DNA of 64,000 nt from NCBI GenBank assembly GCA_051953655.1, contig JBQCIO010000141.1:17341-81340 (forward strand), read 5' to 3'. This DNA is from JBQCHF01 sp051953655 (GTDB lineage Bacteria; Actinomycetota; Actinomycetes; Motilibacterales; Motilibacteraceae). Under the pieces are notes generated by a model that saw only the letters and a list, made by a program, of their open reading frames with translations, was not told the origin of the DNA and did no database searches. The position numbers and the translations under genes are program-made. This document shows positions 1 through 7,933 of the stretch, piece after piece (position 1 is the first letter of the stretch; every line of letters begins with the position of its first letter).

Positions 1-819
1 GACGTGGCCGACGCCGGCGAGCTCCTCGTAGCGCCAGCCCGGGTTCTGCCGCGCCGCCCGGCGGGCCGCCTCCACCGCTACCAGCCGGTCCCGGTCGCCG
101 TGCACCAGCAGCACCGGCGCGCGCACCGCACCCATGGCCGCCTCGACGACGGAGGCGCGCGCCAGCATCGCGACCAGGGTGCGGGCCGAGCGCAGGAAGC
201 CGGCGTCGGCGCCGCGGTAGGCGCTGCGCTCGTGGGCCAGCTCGAGGGAGAGCCGCACCACCTCGGGGTCCACCTTGGCCGGGTCCGCGCAGCACAGCTC
301 CAGCACCTGGCGCACCTGCCGCTCGGCCGGGATCGCCCGCCGCCGCAGCAGCATGAACAGCTCGCCCAGGCCGGGGGCGGAGAAGACCGCGAACTCGGCG
401 GCCACGAGCAGGTCGATCGGGCGACGGCGCAGCTGCGGCAGGGCCGGGTCGACGAGCACCGCGCCGGCGACGACCTCGGGGTGCCGCTCGGCCAGCAGCA
501 GGGTGATCAGTCCGCCCATCGAGTTGCCGACCACGACGGCCGGTCCGCCGGCCACCTCCTCGATGAACCGGCGCAGCAGCTTGGCGTTGGCGCGCACCGA
601 CGTCGAGCGGCCGAAGGGCTGGGTGCGCCCGTGACCGGCGAGGTCCAGCGCCAGCACCCGGCAGGTCGCGGTGAGCCGCGGCGCCAGCGAGAGCCAGTTG
701 AGCAGCGACCCGCCCAGACCGTGCACCAGCACCACCCGGGGCCCGTCGGCCGGCCCGCCGAAGTCGACGTAGTGCGTCGGGCCGTCGAGGTCGACCCAGC
801 GGGACTCCAGAACGCTCAC
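1..819 (-). CDS. alpha/beta hydrolase, C-terminus cut by the window edge
   Basis: Alpha/beta-hydrolase fold enzyme; 273 codons are visible and it continues past the left edge. LVHGLGGS near residues 32-38 supplies the oxyanion-hole HG. The nucleophile elbow GNSMGG puts the catalytic Ser at about residue 100, HGDRD is the acid region, and the likely catalytic His lies in GVGH in the last visible codons. The start is a GTG at 819 (VSVLESRW); no other start in this frame fits the fold better. The substrate cannot be read from the sequence; lipase, esterase and haloperoxidase-like hydrolases all share this layout. The long plus-strand reading frame over the same bases is a GC-rich shadow. Confidence 0.85.
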   Translation of the reverse strand, partial: MSVLESRWVDLDGPTHYVDFGGPADGPRVVLVHGLGGSLLNWLSLAPRLTATCRVLALDLAGHGRTQPFGRSTSVRANAKLLRRFIEEVAGGPAVVVGNSMGGLITLLLAERHPEVVAGAVLVDPALPQLRRRPIDLLVAAEFAVFSAPGLGELFMLLRRRAIPAERQVRQVLELCCADPAKVDPEVVRLSLELAHERSAYRGADAGFLRSARTLVAMLARASVVEAAMGAVRAPVLLVHGDRDRLVAVEAARRAARQNPGWRYEELAGVGHV

Positions 820-861
820 GCCCCCGATGCTACCCGCGGGTAACCCGCACGCGAGGGCGCG

Positions 862-1722
862 CTAGGCGCGCATGATCGCCAGCACCGCCGCCCCTGCCGC
901 GGCGGCACCGTCCACCCCGCCGGTGAGCCCGCCGACCCGCGGCAGGCCCGGCCCGATGCCGCCGGAGGTCAGCCGGTCGAGCAGCTCGCACGGCCCCGTG
1001 CCCGGGCCGTCTCCGGCCGCCGGCGCGCCCACGGCGCTCTCGACGTCGGCGCCGTCCAGCGCCGAGGGCGTGGTGACCACCAGGGCCTCGTGCGGGGCGA
1101 GGGTGATGGCGGCGCTGCCGAAGGGCGGGCAGACCGCTTCGACGGAGGAGTCCGCGGCCAGCCGCAGCGGTCCGGGGGCGCAGCGCACGCTGGTGTCGAC
1201 CCGCCCGTCCGGGCCGAGGTCGAGCACGACCAGGCAGCCCAGCCGGCCGCGGACCGAGCCGGCCACCGGGATGCGGACCAGCTCCTCGACGACGTCGGGC
1301 AGGGCCGCGCCGTCGCGGTCCAGCCGGACCAGGGCCAGGTCGAGCCGTTCGGTGAGCTCGGTGAGGGCCTCGCCGGTGACCGGCGGGTCGGGCTCGGCCA
1401 CCACGACGCGCAGGCTCCCGGTGGCCGCCCCGGTCAGGCGGCCCACCCGGACCACCGCGCCGCTCGCCCGCCACCAGCAGCCGCGCCAGCCCAGGGGGTC
1501 GTCGACGGCAGCGGCGGCGCCGGCCGCGTCGACGGCGTGGTGGGACGCGCCGAGGTGTGCGTGCTCGACGCCCGGGGCCCGCCCGCGCAGGTCGACCAGC
1601 CCACGGCCGACGTCGACGGGGGTGCGCCGAGGGCCGGCGAGCCCGGCCCGCCTCGCGGTGCGAGGCTCGAACGAGGTCGCGGTGCCCGCGGTGGTGGAGG
1701 TCGTGGTGGTCACGGCGCTCAC
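862..1722 (-). CDS. uncharacterised protein translationally coupled to a STAS protein
   Basis: About 286 residues, no family recognised with confidence. The GTG start overlaps the stop of the upstream STAS gene by 4 bp (GTGA), so the two are probably cotranslated. The C-terminal half has a run of short beta-like segments, and the stretch LAPHEALVVTT near residues 207-217 recalls the LxPGDxLLLYTDG strand of SpoIIE/PP2C-like phosphatases, but the metal-binding Asp and Gly residues are missing. It may be a degenerate regulator partnering the STAS protein; that is only inference. There is no signal peptide or clear membrane segment. Codon use is normal for the window. Confidence 0.6.
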   Translation of the reverse strand: MSAVTTTTSTTAGTATSFEPRTARRAGLAGPRRTPVDVGRGLVDLRGRAPGVEHAHLGASHHAVDAAGAAAAVDDPLGWRGCWWRASGAVVRVGRLTGAATGSLRVVVAEPDPPVTGEALTELTERLDLALVRLDRDGAALPDVVEELVRIPVAGSVRGRLGCLVVLDLGPDGRVDTSVRCAPGPLRLAADSSVEAVCPPFGSAAITLAPHEALVVTTPSALDGADVESAVGAPAAGDGPGTGPCELLDRLTSGGIGPGLPRVGGLTGGVDGAAAAGAAVLAIMRA

Positions 1723-2186
1723 CCCGCCCGCCGGATGCCGCGCGCCGAGGCACCGCCGGACTCGACCTGGAGCACCCGCCACAGCCCGGTGCGGCGCAGC
1801 AGGTCCAGGGTCTTGCGGTTGGCGCCGCGCAGCACGACGCCGCCGCCGCGGGCGCGGCAGGACCGGTGGGCCCACAGGAAGGTCGCCACCGCCGGGGAGG
1901 ACAGCTGTTCCACCCCGCTGAGGTCGACGGTGAGCACCCGCACCCCGGCCAGCACGTGGTCGTGCAGCAGCCAGCGCAGCTCGGCCAGGCCGTCGGCCAG
2001 CAGGGCATCGGTGACGAAGACGACGGCCTCGTCCTCGCACCGGCCGTCGGTGACCAGGCCGGGGTCGGCCAGGGCGGTGAGGCTGCCGCTGCGCGCGGAG
2101 GTGCGGCCCTCCGGCCGGACCGAGCCGGCTCGCGGGTGAGCCGCGCTGCCCGCCCCGCGGTGCCGAACCTCGCTGGTAGCCGTCAT
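1719..2186 (-). CDS. STAS-domain protein (anti-sigma factor antagonist-like)
   Basis: 155 residues. After a charged N-terminal tail of about 45 residues, a STAS fold is visible: LRWLLHDHVLAGVRVLTVDLSG, then the conserved region VEQLSSPAVATFLW, then GVVLRGANRKTLDLLRRTGL. In SpoIIAA-type anti-anti-sigma factors the phosphorylated Ser lies in the DxSG...DSSG loop; here the loop reads SGVEQLSSPA, so Ser residues are present but the Asp is replaced. It probably acts in partner switching or another phospho-regulated interaction. The ATG at 2186 has a good GGGAGG ribosome site 7 bases upstream. It is divergent from the response regulator at 2370. Confidence 0.8.
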   Translation of the reverse strand: MTATSEVRHRGAGSAAHPRAGSVRPEGRTSARSGSLTALADPGLVTDGRCEDEAVVFVTDALLADGLAELRWLLHDHVLAGVRVLTVDLSGVEQLSSPAVATFLWAHRSCRARGGGVVLRGANRKTLDLLRRTGLWRVLQVESGGASARGIRRAG

Positions 2187-2369
2187 CTGCGTGCCTCCCG
2201 CTGGTGGTGCCCGTGCGCATGCCGACCTCTCGCCGGCACCCGACCGCCTCGTACGACGGTCAAGGTCCCCCCGCCGCGTTGCGGGTCCACGTACGTCCGG
2301 TTTGCGATCGTGTGACGACTCCCGCTCCGCGCCGTCATCTGTCGTCGGCGGCCCGGGTGGCCTGGCAGC

Positions 2370-3089
2370 ATGAGCGCCGTGGCCCTGCGTCTTCTCGTCG
2401 TCGAGGACGACGACCACATCCGCACCGCCCTGCGCTGGGCGCTGGAGGACGAGGGCTACGACGTCGCCGAGGCCACCGGCGCCGAGGTGGCGCTGGAGAT
2501 GGTGGCGGTGCGCCCGCCGGACCTCATGGTCGTCGACCTCATGCTCGGCGAGATGGACGGCTTCGCCTGCATCCGCGAGGTCCGGCGCAGCCACGACCTG
2601 CCGATCATCGTGGTGAGCGCCCGCAACGACACCCACGACGTCGTCGCCGCCCTGGAGGCGGGGGCCGACGACTACGTCACCAAGCCGTTCGAGGTCAAGG
2701 AGATCACCGCCCGGCTGCGCGCGCTGCGCCGGCGCGCCCGGACCGCGGCGCCGGAGACCGAGCCGCCCACCGACGAGGTGCTGCTGGACGCCGACCCGGA
2801 GGCGCCGCTGGTGCTGCGCGAGGCCCGCGGCACGGTGCACCGCGGCGAGGAGCAGCTGCCGCTCACGCTCACCGAGTTCCGGCTGCTGTGCGAGCTGGCG
2901 GCCTCCGCCGGCCGCGTGCTGAGCCGCCAGGTGCTGCTCGAACGCGTGTGGGGGCACGACTTCTTCGGCGACGAGCGGCTGGTCGACGTCCACGTGCGCC
3001 GGCTGCGGACCAAGGTCGAGAAGGACCCGGGCGAGCCGCGGATCGTGGTCACCGTCCGCGGGCTGGGCTACCGGCTGGACCGCCAGTGA
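2370..3089 (+). CDS. OmpR-family response regulator
   Basis: 239 residues. The receiver domain runs about residues 7-120, with acidic residues EDDD at 12-15, phospho-acceptor Asp56 in MVVDLMLGEMDG and the conserved Lys105 in VTKPFE. A winged-helix DNA-binding domain follows at about 150-238, ending with VTVRGLGYRLDR. The linker of about 35 residues between the domains is long and acidic. The partner kinase follows after 25 bp, so this is a two-component operon. The order regulator, kinase, GerMN lipoprotein recalls MtrA-MtrB-LpqB and CseBC-CseA systems of envelope stress, but the signal cannot be inferred. Confidence 0.93.
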   Translation: MSAVALRLLVVEDDDHIRTALRWALEDEGYDVAEATGAEVALEMVAVRPPDLMVVDLMLGEMDGFACIREVRRSHDLPIIVVSARNDTHDVVAALEAGADDYVTKPFEVKEITARLRALRRRARTAAPETEPPTDEVLLDADPEAPLVLREARGTVHRGEEQLPLTLTEFRLLCELAASAGRVLSRQVLLERVWGHDFFGDERLVDVHVRRLRTKVEKDPGEPRIVVTVRGLGYRLDRQ

Positions 3090-3114
3090 CCGCTGCTCGG
3101 CGGCTCCGCGGGCG

Positions 3115-4518
3115 ATGAGGATGTCGATGCCGGGTGGGGCCGGGCTGAGTCGGGTCGGGCGCAGCGGCCTCGGTGCGCGCGGCCTGCGGGCGCGCGTCGT
3201 GCTCGCGTTCGGCGTCGGCGCGTTCCTCGTCTCGGTCGTGCTGGTGACCACCACGTTCCTGCTGGCCCGCAGCTACCTGCTGGACTCCCGGGAGCGGTCG
3301 AGCACCCGGCAGGCCTACGTGGACGCCAACCTGCTGCGCGCCCGGCTGTCCACGGCGGGGACCAAGGTGGGCGACGCGATCGCCGACCTCGTCCCCGGCA
3401 GCGGCGACGTCGTCGTGCGCAGTGCCGGCACCTGGTACTCCTCCTCCCTGGACGTCGGGCACGACGACGTGCCCGAGGCGCTGCAGTCCGTCGTTGACGG
3501 CGGCGACGCGGGCACCGTGCGCACGCGCTCGCGCGGCGAGCCGAAGCTGGTCGTCGGGGTGCCGGTCCCGCAGGCGGGCCTGGCGTTCTACGAGGTGGCG
3601 CCGCTCAGCGAGCTCGAGACCGTGCTGCGGACCCTCGGTGCGGTGCTGGCCGCGGGCGCGGCCACCGCCACCGCCGCGGGCATCGTGCTGGGGATCCGCG
3701 CCAGCCGGCTGGTGGTGCAGCCGCTGGAGCAGGTGGCCGGCGCCGCGGCCCGGATCGCCGGCGGCGACCTCGCCACCCGGCTGCCGGCCACCGACGACCC
3801 GGACCTGGTCACCATCGTGGGCAGCTTCAACAGCATGGTCGACGCGCTGGAGCAGCGGATCGAGCGCGACGCCCGGTTCGTCGGCGACGTCAGCCACGAG
3901 CTGCGCTCGCCGCTCACCACCCTGGTCACCAGCGTGGAGGTGATGCGGGCCCGCCGGGGCGAGCTGTCCGAGCGGGCGCAGGAGGCACTCGACCTCGTCG
4001 TCGTGGAGCTGGCGCGCTTCCGGCAGACCCTGGACGACCTGCTCGAGCTGGCCCGCGCCGACGCCGGCGCACCGATCGCCGACCCCGTCCCGGTGCCGCT
4101 GGCCCTCGTCGTGGAGCACCTGCTGCGCCGGACCGGTCGCGACCAGGTGGCGCTGCACGCCGACCGCGACGTGGAGGTGCTCGGGGACAAGGTGCGCCTG
4201 GAGCGGGCGATGGCCAACCTGCTGGACAACGCCGACCGGCACGCGGGCGGCGTGGCCGAGGTCGTGGTGGAGCGGCGCGGCGAGCGGGCGATGGTCTTCG
4301 TCGACGACGCCGGACCGGGCGTTCCGCCCGATCAGCGCGAGCGGGTCTTCGAGCGCTTCGCCCGCGGACCGCGCGCGGCCCGCCGGTCGCTGCCCGGCGC
4401 CGGGCTGGGTCTGGCGATCGTGGCCGAGACGGCCGCCCTGCACGGGGGCGCCGCGTGGTGCACCGACAGCCCGCGCGGGGGCGCCCGGTTCGTGCTCTCC
4501 CTGCCGGTGGCCCGATGA
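3115..4518 (+). CDS. membrane sensor histidine kinase
   Basis: 467 residues. A transmembrane helix at about 28-51 and a second at about 170-190 flank an extracytoplasmic sensor of about 115 residues. A HAMP segment follows, then HisKA with the phospho-acceptor His261 in DVSHELRSPLTTL, then an HATPase domain with N-box NLLDNADRH near 368, G1 box DDAGPGVP near 398 and a GAGLGLAIV G2 box near the end. It should phosphorylate the regulator encoded just upstream. Its stop overlaps the start of the lipoprotein gene (ATGA), so kinase and lipoprotein are translationally coupled, suggesting the lipoprotein modulates the kinase as LpqB does MtrB. An ATG four codons later is an alternative start. Confidence 0.93.
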   Translation: MRMSMPGGAGLSRVGRSGLGARGLRARVVLAFGVGAFLVSVVLVTTTFLLARSYLLDSRERSSTRQAYVDANLLRARLSTAGTKVGDAIADLVPGSGDVVVRSAGTWYSSSLDVGHDDVPEALQSVVDGGDAGTVRTRSRGEPKLVVGVPVPQAGLAFYEVAPLSELETVLRTLGAVLAAGAATATAAGIVLGIRASRLVVQPLEQVAGAAARIAGGDLATRLPATDDPDLVTIVGSFNSMVDALEQRIERDARFVGDVSHELRSPLTTLVTSVEVMRARRGELSERAQEALDLVVVELARFRQTLDDLLELARADAGAPIADPVPVPLALVVEHLLRRTGRDQVALHADRDVEVLGDKVRLERAMANLLDNADRHAGGVAEVVVERRGERAMVFVDDAGPGVPPDQRERVFERFARGPRAARRSLPGAGLGLAIVAETAALHGGAAWCTDSPRGGARFVLSLPVAR

Positions 4519-5213
4519 AGGCCCCGGTGGACCGGACATTTCTCCGACACGTCGTCGGAGTCCTGGCGCCGGGGGCCCTGCTGCTGGCGGTGGCCGGGTG
4601 CGGGGTGCCCACGGGCGGGGAGCCGCAGGTCATCACCGCCACCAAGGTGCCCTACGGGCTGGCCGCGCCCACGCCGTCGGCGCCCTCGACCGCCACCGGG
4701 ACGCCGGTGCCCTTCGCCCCGCAGGTCTACTTCCTGCGCAAGGACGGCTCGCTGGCCGGGCAGGGCCGCGACCTGCCGGGCAGCATCTCGGTCGACCAGC
4801 TGCCGGCGCTGCTGGAGCAGCTCGCCGCCGGGCCGACCGACGGCGAGCGGGAGAAGGGCCTGTCCTCGGCGCTGCCTCCCGGGACCAAGCTCACGGTGGT
4901 CTCGCAGACCGACGGGGTGGCCACCATCGAGATCGGGGGCGAGGTGGACGCCCCGAGCGGCGACGGCAGCCGCCGGGCGGTGGCCCAGCTGGTCCTCACC
5001 GCCACCAGCCTCCCCGGGGTGCGGGCGGTGCAGCTGTCCCGCGACGGGCAGCCGGCCGACGCGCCGCTGCCCTCCGGGGCGCTGACCAGCGCCCCGCTCA
5101 CCGCCACGGACTACCTGGTCCTGACCACCCCGACCCCCATGCCGACGCCGGTCGCGACCACCCCCCCGGCCTCCCCGGCCGCGTCCACCCCGGCCCCCAC
5201 GCCGTCCGGCTGA
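4515..5213 (+). CDS. GerMN-domain lipoprotein
   Basis: 232 residues. A lipoprotein signal peptide ends in the lipobox LAVAGC, giving a lipidated Cys29. The central part, about 70-180, fits a GerMN domain: YFLRKDGSL, a segment with LLEQLAAGPTDGE, then TVVSQTDGVATIEIG and AVAQLVLTAT. The C-terminus is a Thr/Pro/Ala-rich tail. GerMN domains occur in GerM and in LpqB, the lipoprotein partner of the MtrB kinase. The ATG at 4515 overlaps the kinase stop, so it belongs to the two-component operon and is probably an accessory or ligand-binding subunit of that sensor on the outer face of the membrane. Confidence 0.88.
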   Translation: MKAPVDRTFLRHVVGVLAPGALLLAVAGCGVPTGGEPQVITATKVPYGLAAPTPSAPSTATGTPVPFAPQVYFLRKDGSLAGQGRDLPGSISVDQLPALLEQLAAGPTDGEREKGLSSALPPGTKLTVVSQTDGVATIEIGGEVDAPSGDGSRRAVAQLVLTATSLPGVRAVQLSRDGQPADAPLPSGALTSAPLTATDYLVLTTPTPMPTPVATTPPASPAASTPAPTPSG

Positions 5214-5217
5214 CCGG

Positions 5218-5460
5218 TCAGCGGCGGCGGGCCCGGCGGCGCAGCAGCGCGAGCGCGGCCGCGCCGACCACCCCGGCCACGAGCAGCCACACCCACAGCG
5301 GCGCCCGGAACGACCAGAGGAAGACCGTCACCTTCGTGCTCGCGGCGTTCTGCGCCAGCAGCACCGCGGCGAGCACCACCAGGACCGCGCCGACCACCCG
5401 GCGCGGGGTCACCACCCCTCGCCGCGTCGACGGCGGCAGCGGCGACTGCGACATGCTCAC
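5218..5460 (-). CDS. LapA-domain (DUF1049) small membrane protein
   Basis: 80 residues with two transmembrane helices, about 21-38 and 54-73, separated by a short loop KVTVFLWSFRAPLW and followed by a strongly basic tail RRRARRR. This matches the LapA/DUF1049 family (in Escherichia coli the LapA/LapB pair acts in lipopolysaccharide assembly; the actinobacterial role is unknown). The GTG at 5460 has GGGAGG 7 bases upstream; an in-frame ATG two codons later is possible. It is convergent with the lipoprotein gene with only 4 bp between the stops. Confidence 0.85.
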   Translation of the reverse strand: MSMSQSPLPPSTRRGVVTPRRVVGAVLVVLAAVLLAQNAASTKVTVFLWSFRAPLWVWLLVAGVVGAAALALLRRRARRR

Positions 5461-5648
5461 GAAGCGTCCTCCCCTGGTCCGGACCGTGATCGTCCGGCTG
5501 CTGAACCGCCGTCGGCCCCCACAGCATGCGCCAGGGCACCGCCGGATGTCCTGCTCTGCGGGACCGGCGCGGCGGGCACCGAGGTGCGGGGCACGGGTAG
5601 CGTGCGCGGGTCCGAGCCGGGCGCTCCCGCGCCGCAGGAAGGTGGCTG

Positions 5649-6845
5649 ATGAGCGTGACCGGCGCCACCGGGGAGCGTGCCTGGCTCACCCGCAACGTGA
5701 AGGTCGTCTCCGGGGTCTCCTTCCTCCAGGACGCGGCCAGCGAGCTGCTCTACCCGGTGCTGCCGATCTTCCTCACCGTGGTGCTCGGGGCGCCGGCCGT
5801 GGCCGTCGGGCTGGTGGAGGGCCTGGCCGAGGGTGTGGCCGCGGTGACCAAGGTGGTCAGCGGGCGGGTCAGCGACCGCTACGCCCGCCGACCCCTGGTC
5901 GGGCTCGGCTACGGGCTGGCCGCGGTCGGCAAGGCGCTGGTGGCGGTGGCGCCCGGCTGGCCGGTGGTGCTGGCCGGGCGCAGCGTGGACCGGTTCGGCA
6001 AGGGCGTCCGGGGCGCCCCGCGCGACGCGCTCATCGCCGCCGACGTGCCGCCGGACCAGCGCGGCCGGGCGTTCGGCTTCCACCGCACCGCGGACACGGC
6101 CGGCGCCGTCGTCGGGCCGTTGATCGGGCTGGCGGCCTACGAGCTGCTCGACCACCAGATCCGGCCGCTGCTGGTCATCGCCGTCGTGCCCGCGGTGCTC
6201 AGCGCGCTGCTGGTGCTGGCGCTGCGCGAGCCGCCGCGCGCCCCCGCGAGGTCTCGGCCGGCCTTCCGGCCGAGCCAGCTGCCCGACCGCTACTGGCGGG
6301 TCGTCGGCGTGCTCGGGCTGTTCAGCCTGGTGAACTTCCCCGACGCGCTGCTGCTGCTGCGCCTGTCCGAGATCGGCTTCGGGGTGGCCGCGGTGGTGCT
6401 GGCCTACGTCGGCTACAACCTCGTCTACGCCGCGCTCAGCTACCCCGCCGGCGCGCTGGCCGACCGGATGCCCCGGCACCGGGTCGTCGCGGTGGGGCTG
6501 CTCGCCTTCGCCCTGGCCTACGTCGGGCTCGGGGCGACCCGCTCGCACCTGGCCGCCTGGCTGCTGCTCGCCGTCTACGGCACCTTCACCGCGTTCACCG
6601 ACGGCGTCGGCAAGGCCTGGGTCTCCTCCCTGGTCGGTGAGCGCGACCAGGGCACCGGGCAGGGGGTGTTCCAGGGCGTGACCGGCGCCGGGGTGCTGGT
6701 GGCCGGCGTCTGGGCGGGGCTGGCCTGGGGCGCCGACGGCTCGCTGCCGCTGGTGCTGGCCGGCCTGGTGGCGCTCGTCGTCGCGGTGGGGCTGCTGGCC
6801 GCGCCGCTGCTGCTGCGGCGGGCGCCCGGGGCGCTGGCCCGCTGA
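5649..6845 (+). CDS. MFS transporter
   Basis: 398 residues with about twelve hydrophobic helices. The typical MFS loop 2-3 signature is visible as GRVSDRYARRPLVGLGYGL around 79-97, and helix 4-5 holds GRSVDRFGKGVRGAPRDALI, a motif found in a bacterial MFS subgroup of unknown substrate. A second loop of the repeat, ALADRMPRHRVVAVGL, lies near 273. The ATG at 5649 follows GGAAGG at a good distance. No neighbour points to a substrate. A 188-bp gap separates it from the divergent LapA gene. Confidence 0.9.
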   Translation: MSVTGATGERAWLTRNVKVVSGVSFLQDAASELLYPVLPIFLTVVLGAPAVAVGLVEGLAEGVAAVTKVVSGRVSDRYARRPLVGLGYGLAAVGKALVAVAPGWPVVLAGRSVDRFGKGVRGAPRDALIAADVPPDQRGRAFGFHRTADTAGAVVGPLIGLAAYELLDHQIRPLLVIAVVPAVLSALLVLALREPPRAPARSRPAFRPSQLPDRYWRVVGVLGLFSLVNFPDALLLLRLSEIGFGVAAVVLAYVGYNLVYAALSYPAGALADRMPRHRVVAVGLLAFALAYVGLGATRSHLAAWLLLAVYGTFTAFTDGVGKAWVSSLVGERDQGTGQGVFQGVTGAGVLVAGVWAGLAWGADGSLPLVLAGLVALVVAVGLLAAPLLLRRAPGALAR

Positions 6846-6922
6846 GGGTGCGCCGTCGTCCTCGCGCCGGACGCGAGGGTGCGGGCCCTGGGTCGAGCCG
6901 GCTCACCGCGATGTGCCCGAGG

Positions 6923-6936
6923 GTGACCCTCGTCCC
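6923..6936 (+). promoter_or_regulatory. weak DosR/DevR-like box upstream of ppk2
   Basis: GTGACCCTCGTCCC fits the pattern GGGAC-N4-GTCCC with one mismatch and sits 25 bp before the ppk2 start. It is the least convincing of the sites because it lies so close to the start codon. Confidence 0.25.
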
Positions 6937-6960
6937 GACCGGGCGGGGGATGATCGCGGC

Positions 6961-7788
6961 ATGGCGGACAGCGACGTCGGCACCGGCGGCGGGGCGGGGC
7001 CGGTCCGGCTCACCCGGAGGCAGTACGAGAAGGAGCTGGGCCGGCTGCAGGGCGAGCTGGTGGCGCTGCAGGAGTGGCTGCGGGCCACCGGCGGCCGGGT
7101 CGTCGTGGTGTTCGAGGGGCGCGACACCGCCGGCAAGGGCGGGGTCATCAAGCGGATCACCTACCGGCTCAACCCGCGGTGGGCACGGGTGGTGGCGCTG
7201 CCGGCGCCCACCGAGCGCGAGCGGACCCAGTGGTACTTCCAGCGCTACGTGGCTCACCTGCCCGCCGCGGGGGAGATGGTCCTGTTCGACCGCTCCTGGT
7301 ACAACCGCGCCGGCGTCGAGCGGGTGATGGGCTTCTGCACCGACGCCGAGTACGAGGAGTTCATGCGCAGCTGTCCGTCCTTCGAGCGGATGCTGCTGCG
7401 CGACGGCATCAAGATCGTGAAGTACTGGCTGTCGATCAGCGACGAGGAGCAGCGCCGGCGCTTCCAGGCGCGCATCGACGACCCGGCCAAGCGGTGGAAG
7501 CTCAGCCCGATGGACCTCGAGGCGCAGGCCCGCTGGGTGGACTACGCCGAGGCCAAGGACGAGATGTTCGCCTACACCGACACCAAGGAGTGTCCCTGGT
7601 GGGTGGTGGACGCCGAGGACAAGCGCTCCAGCCGGCTCAACGTCATCGCCCACCTGCTCGAGCAGTTCCCCTACGAGCACCTCGAGCACGAGGCGATCGA
7701 CCTGCCCCGGCGCCAGCGGCGGGCCTACGTCCGCCCGCCGGTGGAGTCGCAGACGTTCGTCCCGCGCCGCTACGTCGTCGACGGCTGA
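6961..7788 (+). CDS. ppk2: polyphosphate kinase 2
   Basis: 275 residues, usual length for a one-domain PPK2. It transfers phosphate between polyphosphate and nucleotides, in most family members making nucleoside triphosphate or diphosphate from polyphosphate. The Walker A region is EGRDTAGKGG at 52-61, the Walker B-like region FDRSWYNRAG at 109-118, and the basic lid follows with RQARI-type residues around FQARIDDPAKRWKLSP. WARVVALPAPTERERTQWYFQRY is typical of class I members. The ATG at 6961 is chosen over an upstream in-frame ATG because homology begins just after it. A PPK2 beside c-di-GMP and stress genes fits energy storage under growth arrest. Confidence 0.93.
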   Translation: MADSDVGTGGGAGPVRLTRRQYEKELGRLQGELVALQEWLRATGGRVVVVFEGRDTAGKGGVIKRITYRLNPRWARVVALPAPTERERTQWYFQRYVAHLPAAGEMVLFDRSWYNRAGVERVMGFCTDAEYEEFMRSCPSFERMLLRDGIKIVKYWLSISDEEQRRRFQARIDDPAKRWKLSPMDLEAQARWVDYAEAKDEMFAYTDTKECPWWVVDAEDKRSSRLNVIAHLLEQFPYEHLEHEAIDLPRRQRRAYVRPPVESQTFVPRRYVVDG

Positions 7789-7933
7789 CCGGCCCGTCCG
7801 GATCTGCCCCGCCTCGTGCCGGCGTCCGACCACCGGACCGCGCCGCTCTGCTCAGGCGCACCGACCGGCCGCCGACGTACCGGGTGCGGAGGGACCGGCA
7901 GGGGGCGAGAGGGCGAGAACGGGGCTGACGAGC

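Noticed and set aside
4598..6640. 680-residue plus frame over the lipoprotein and MFS genes
   Set aside because: It crosses two well-supported genes in another frame and shows no domain.
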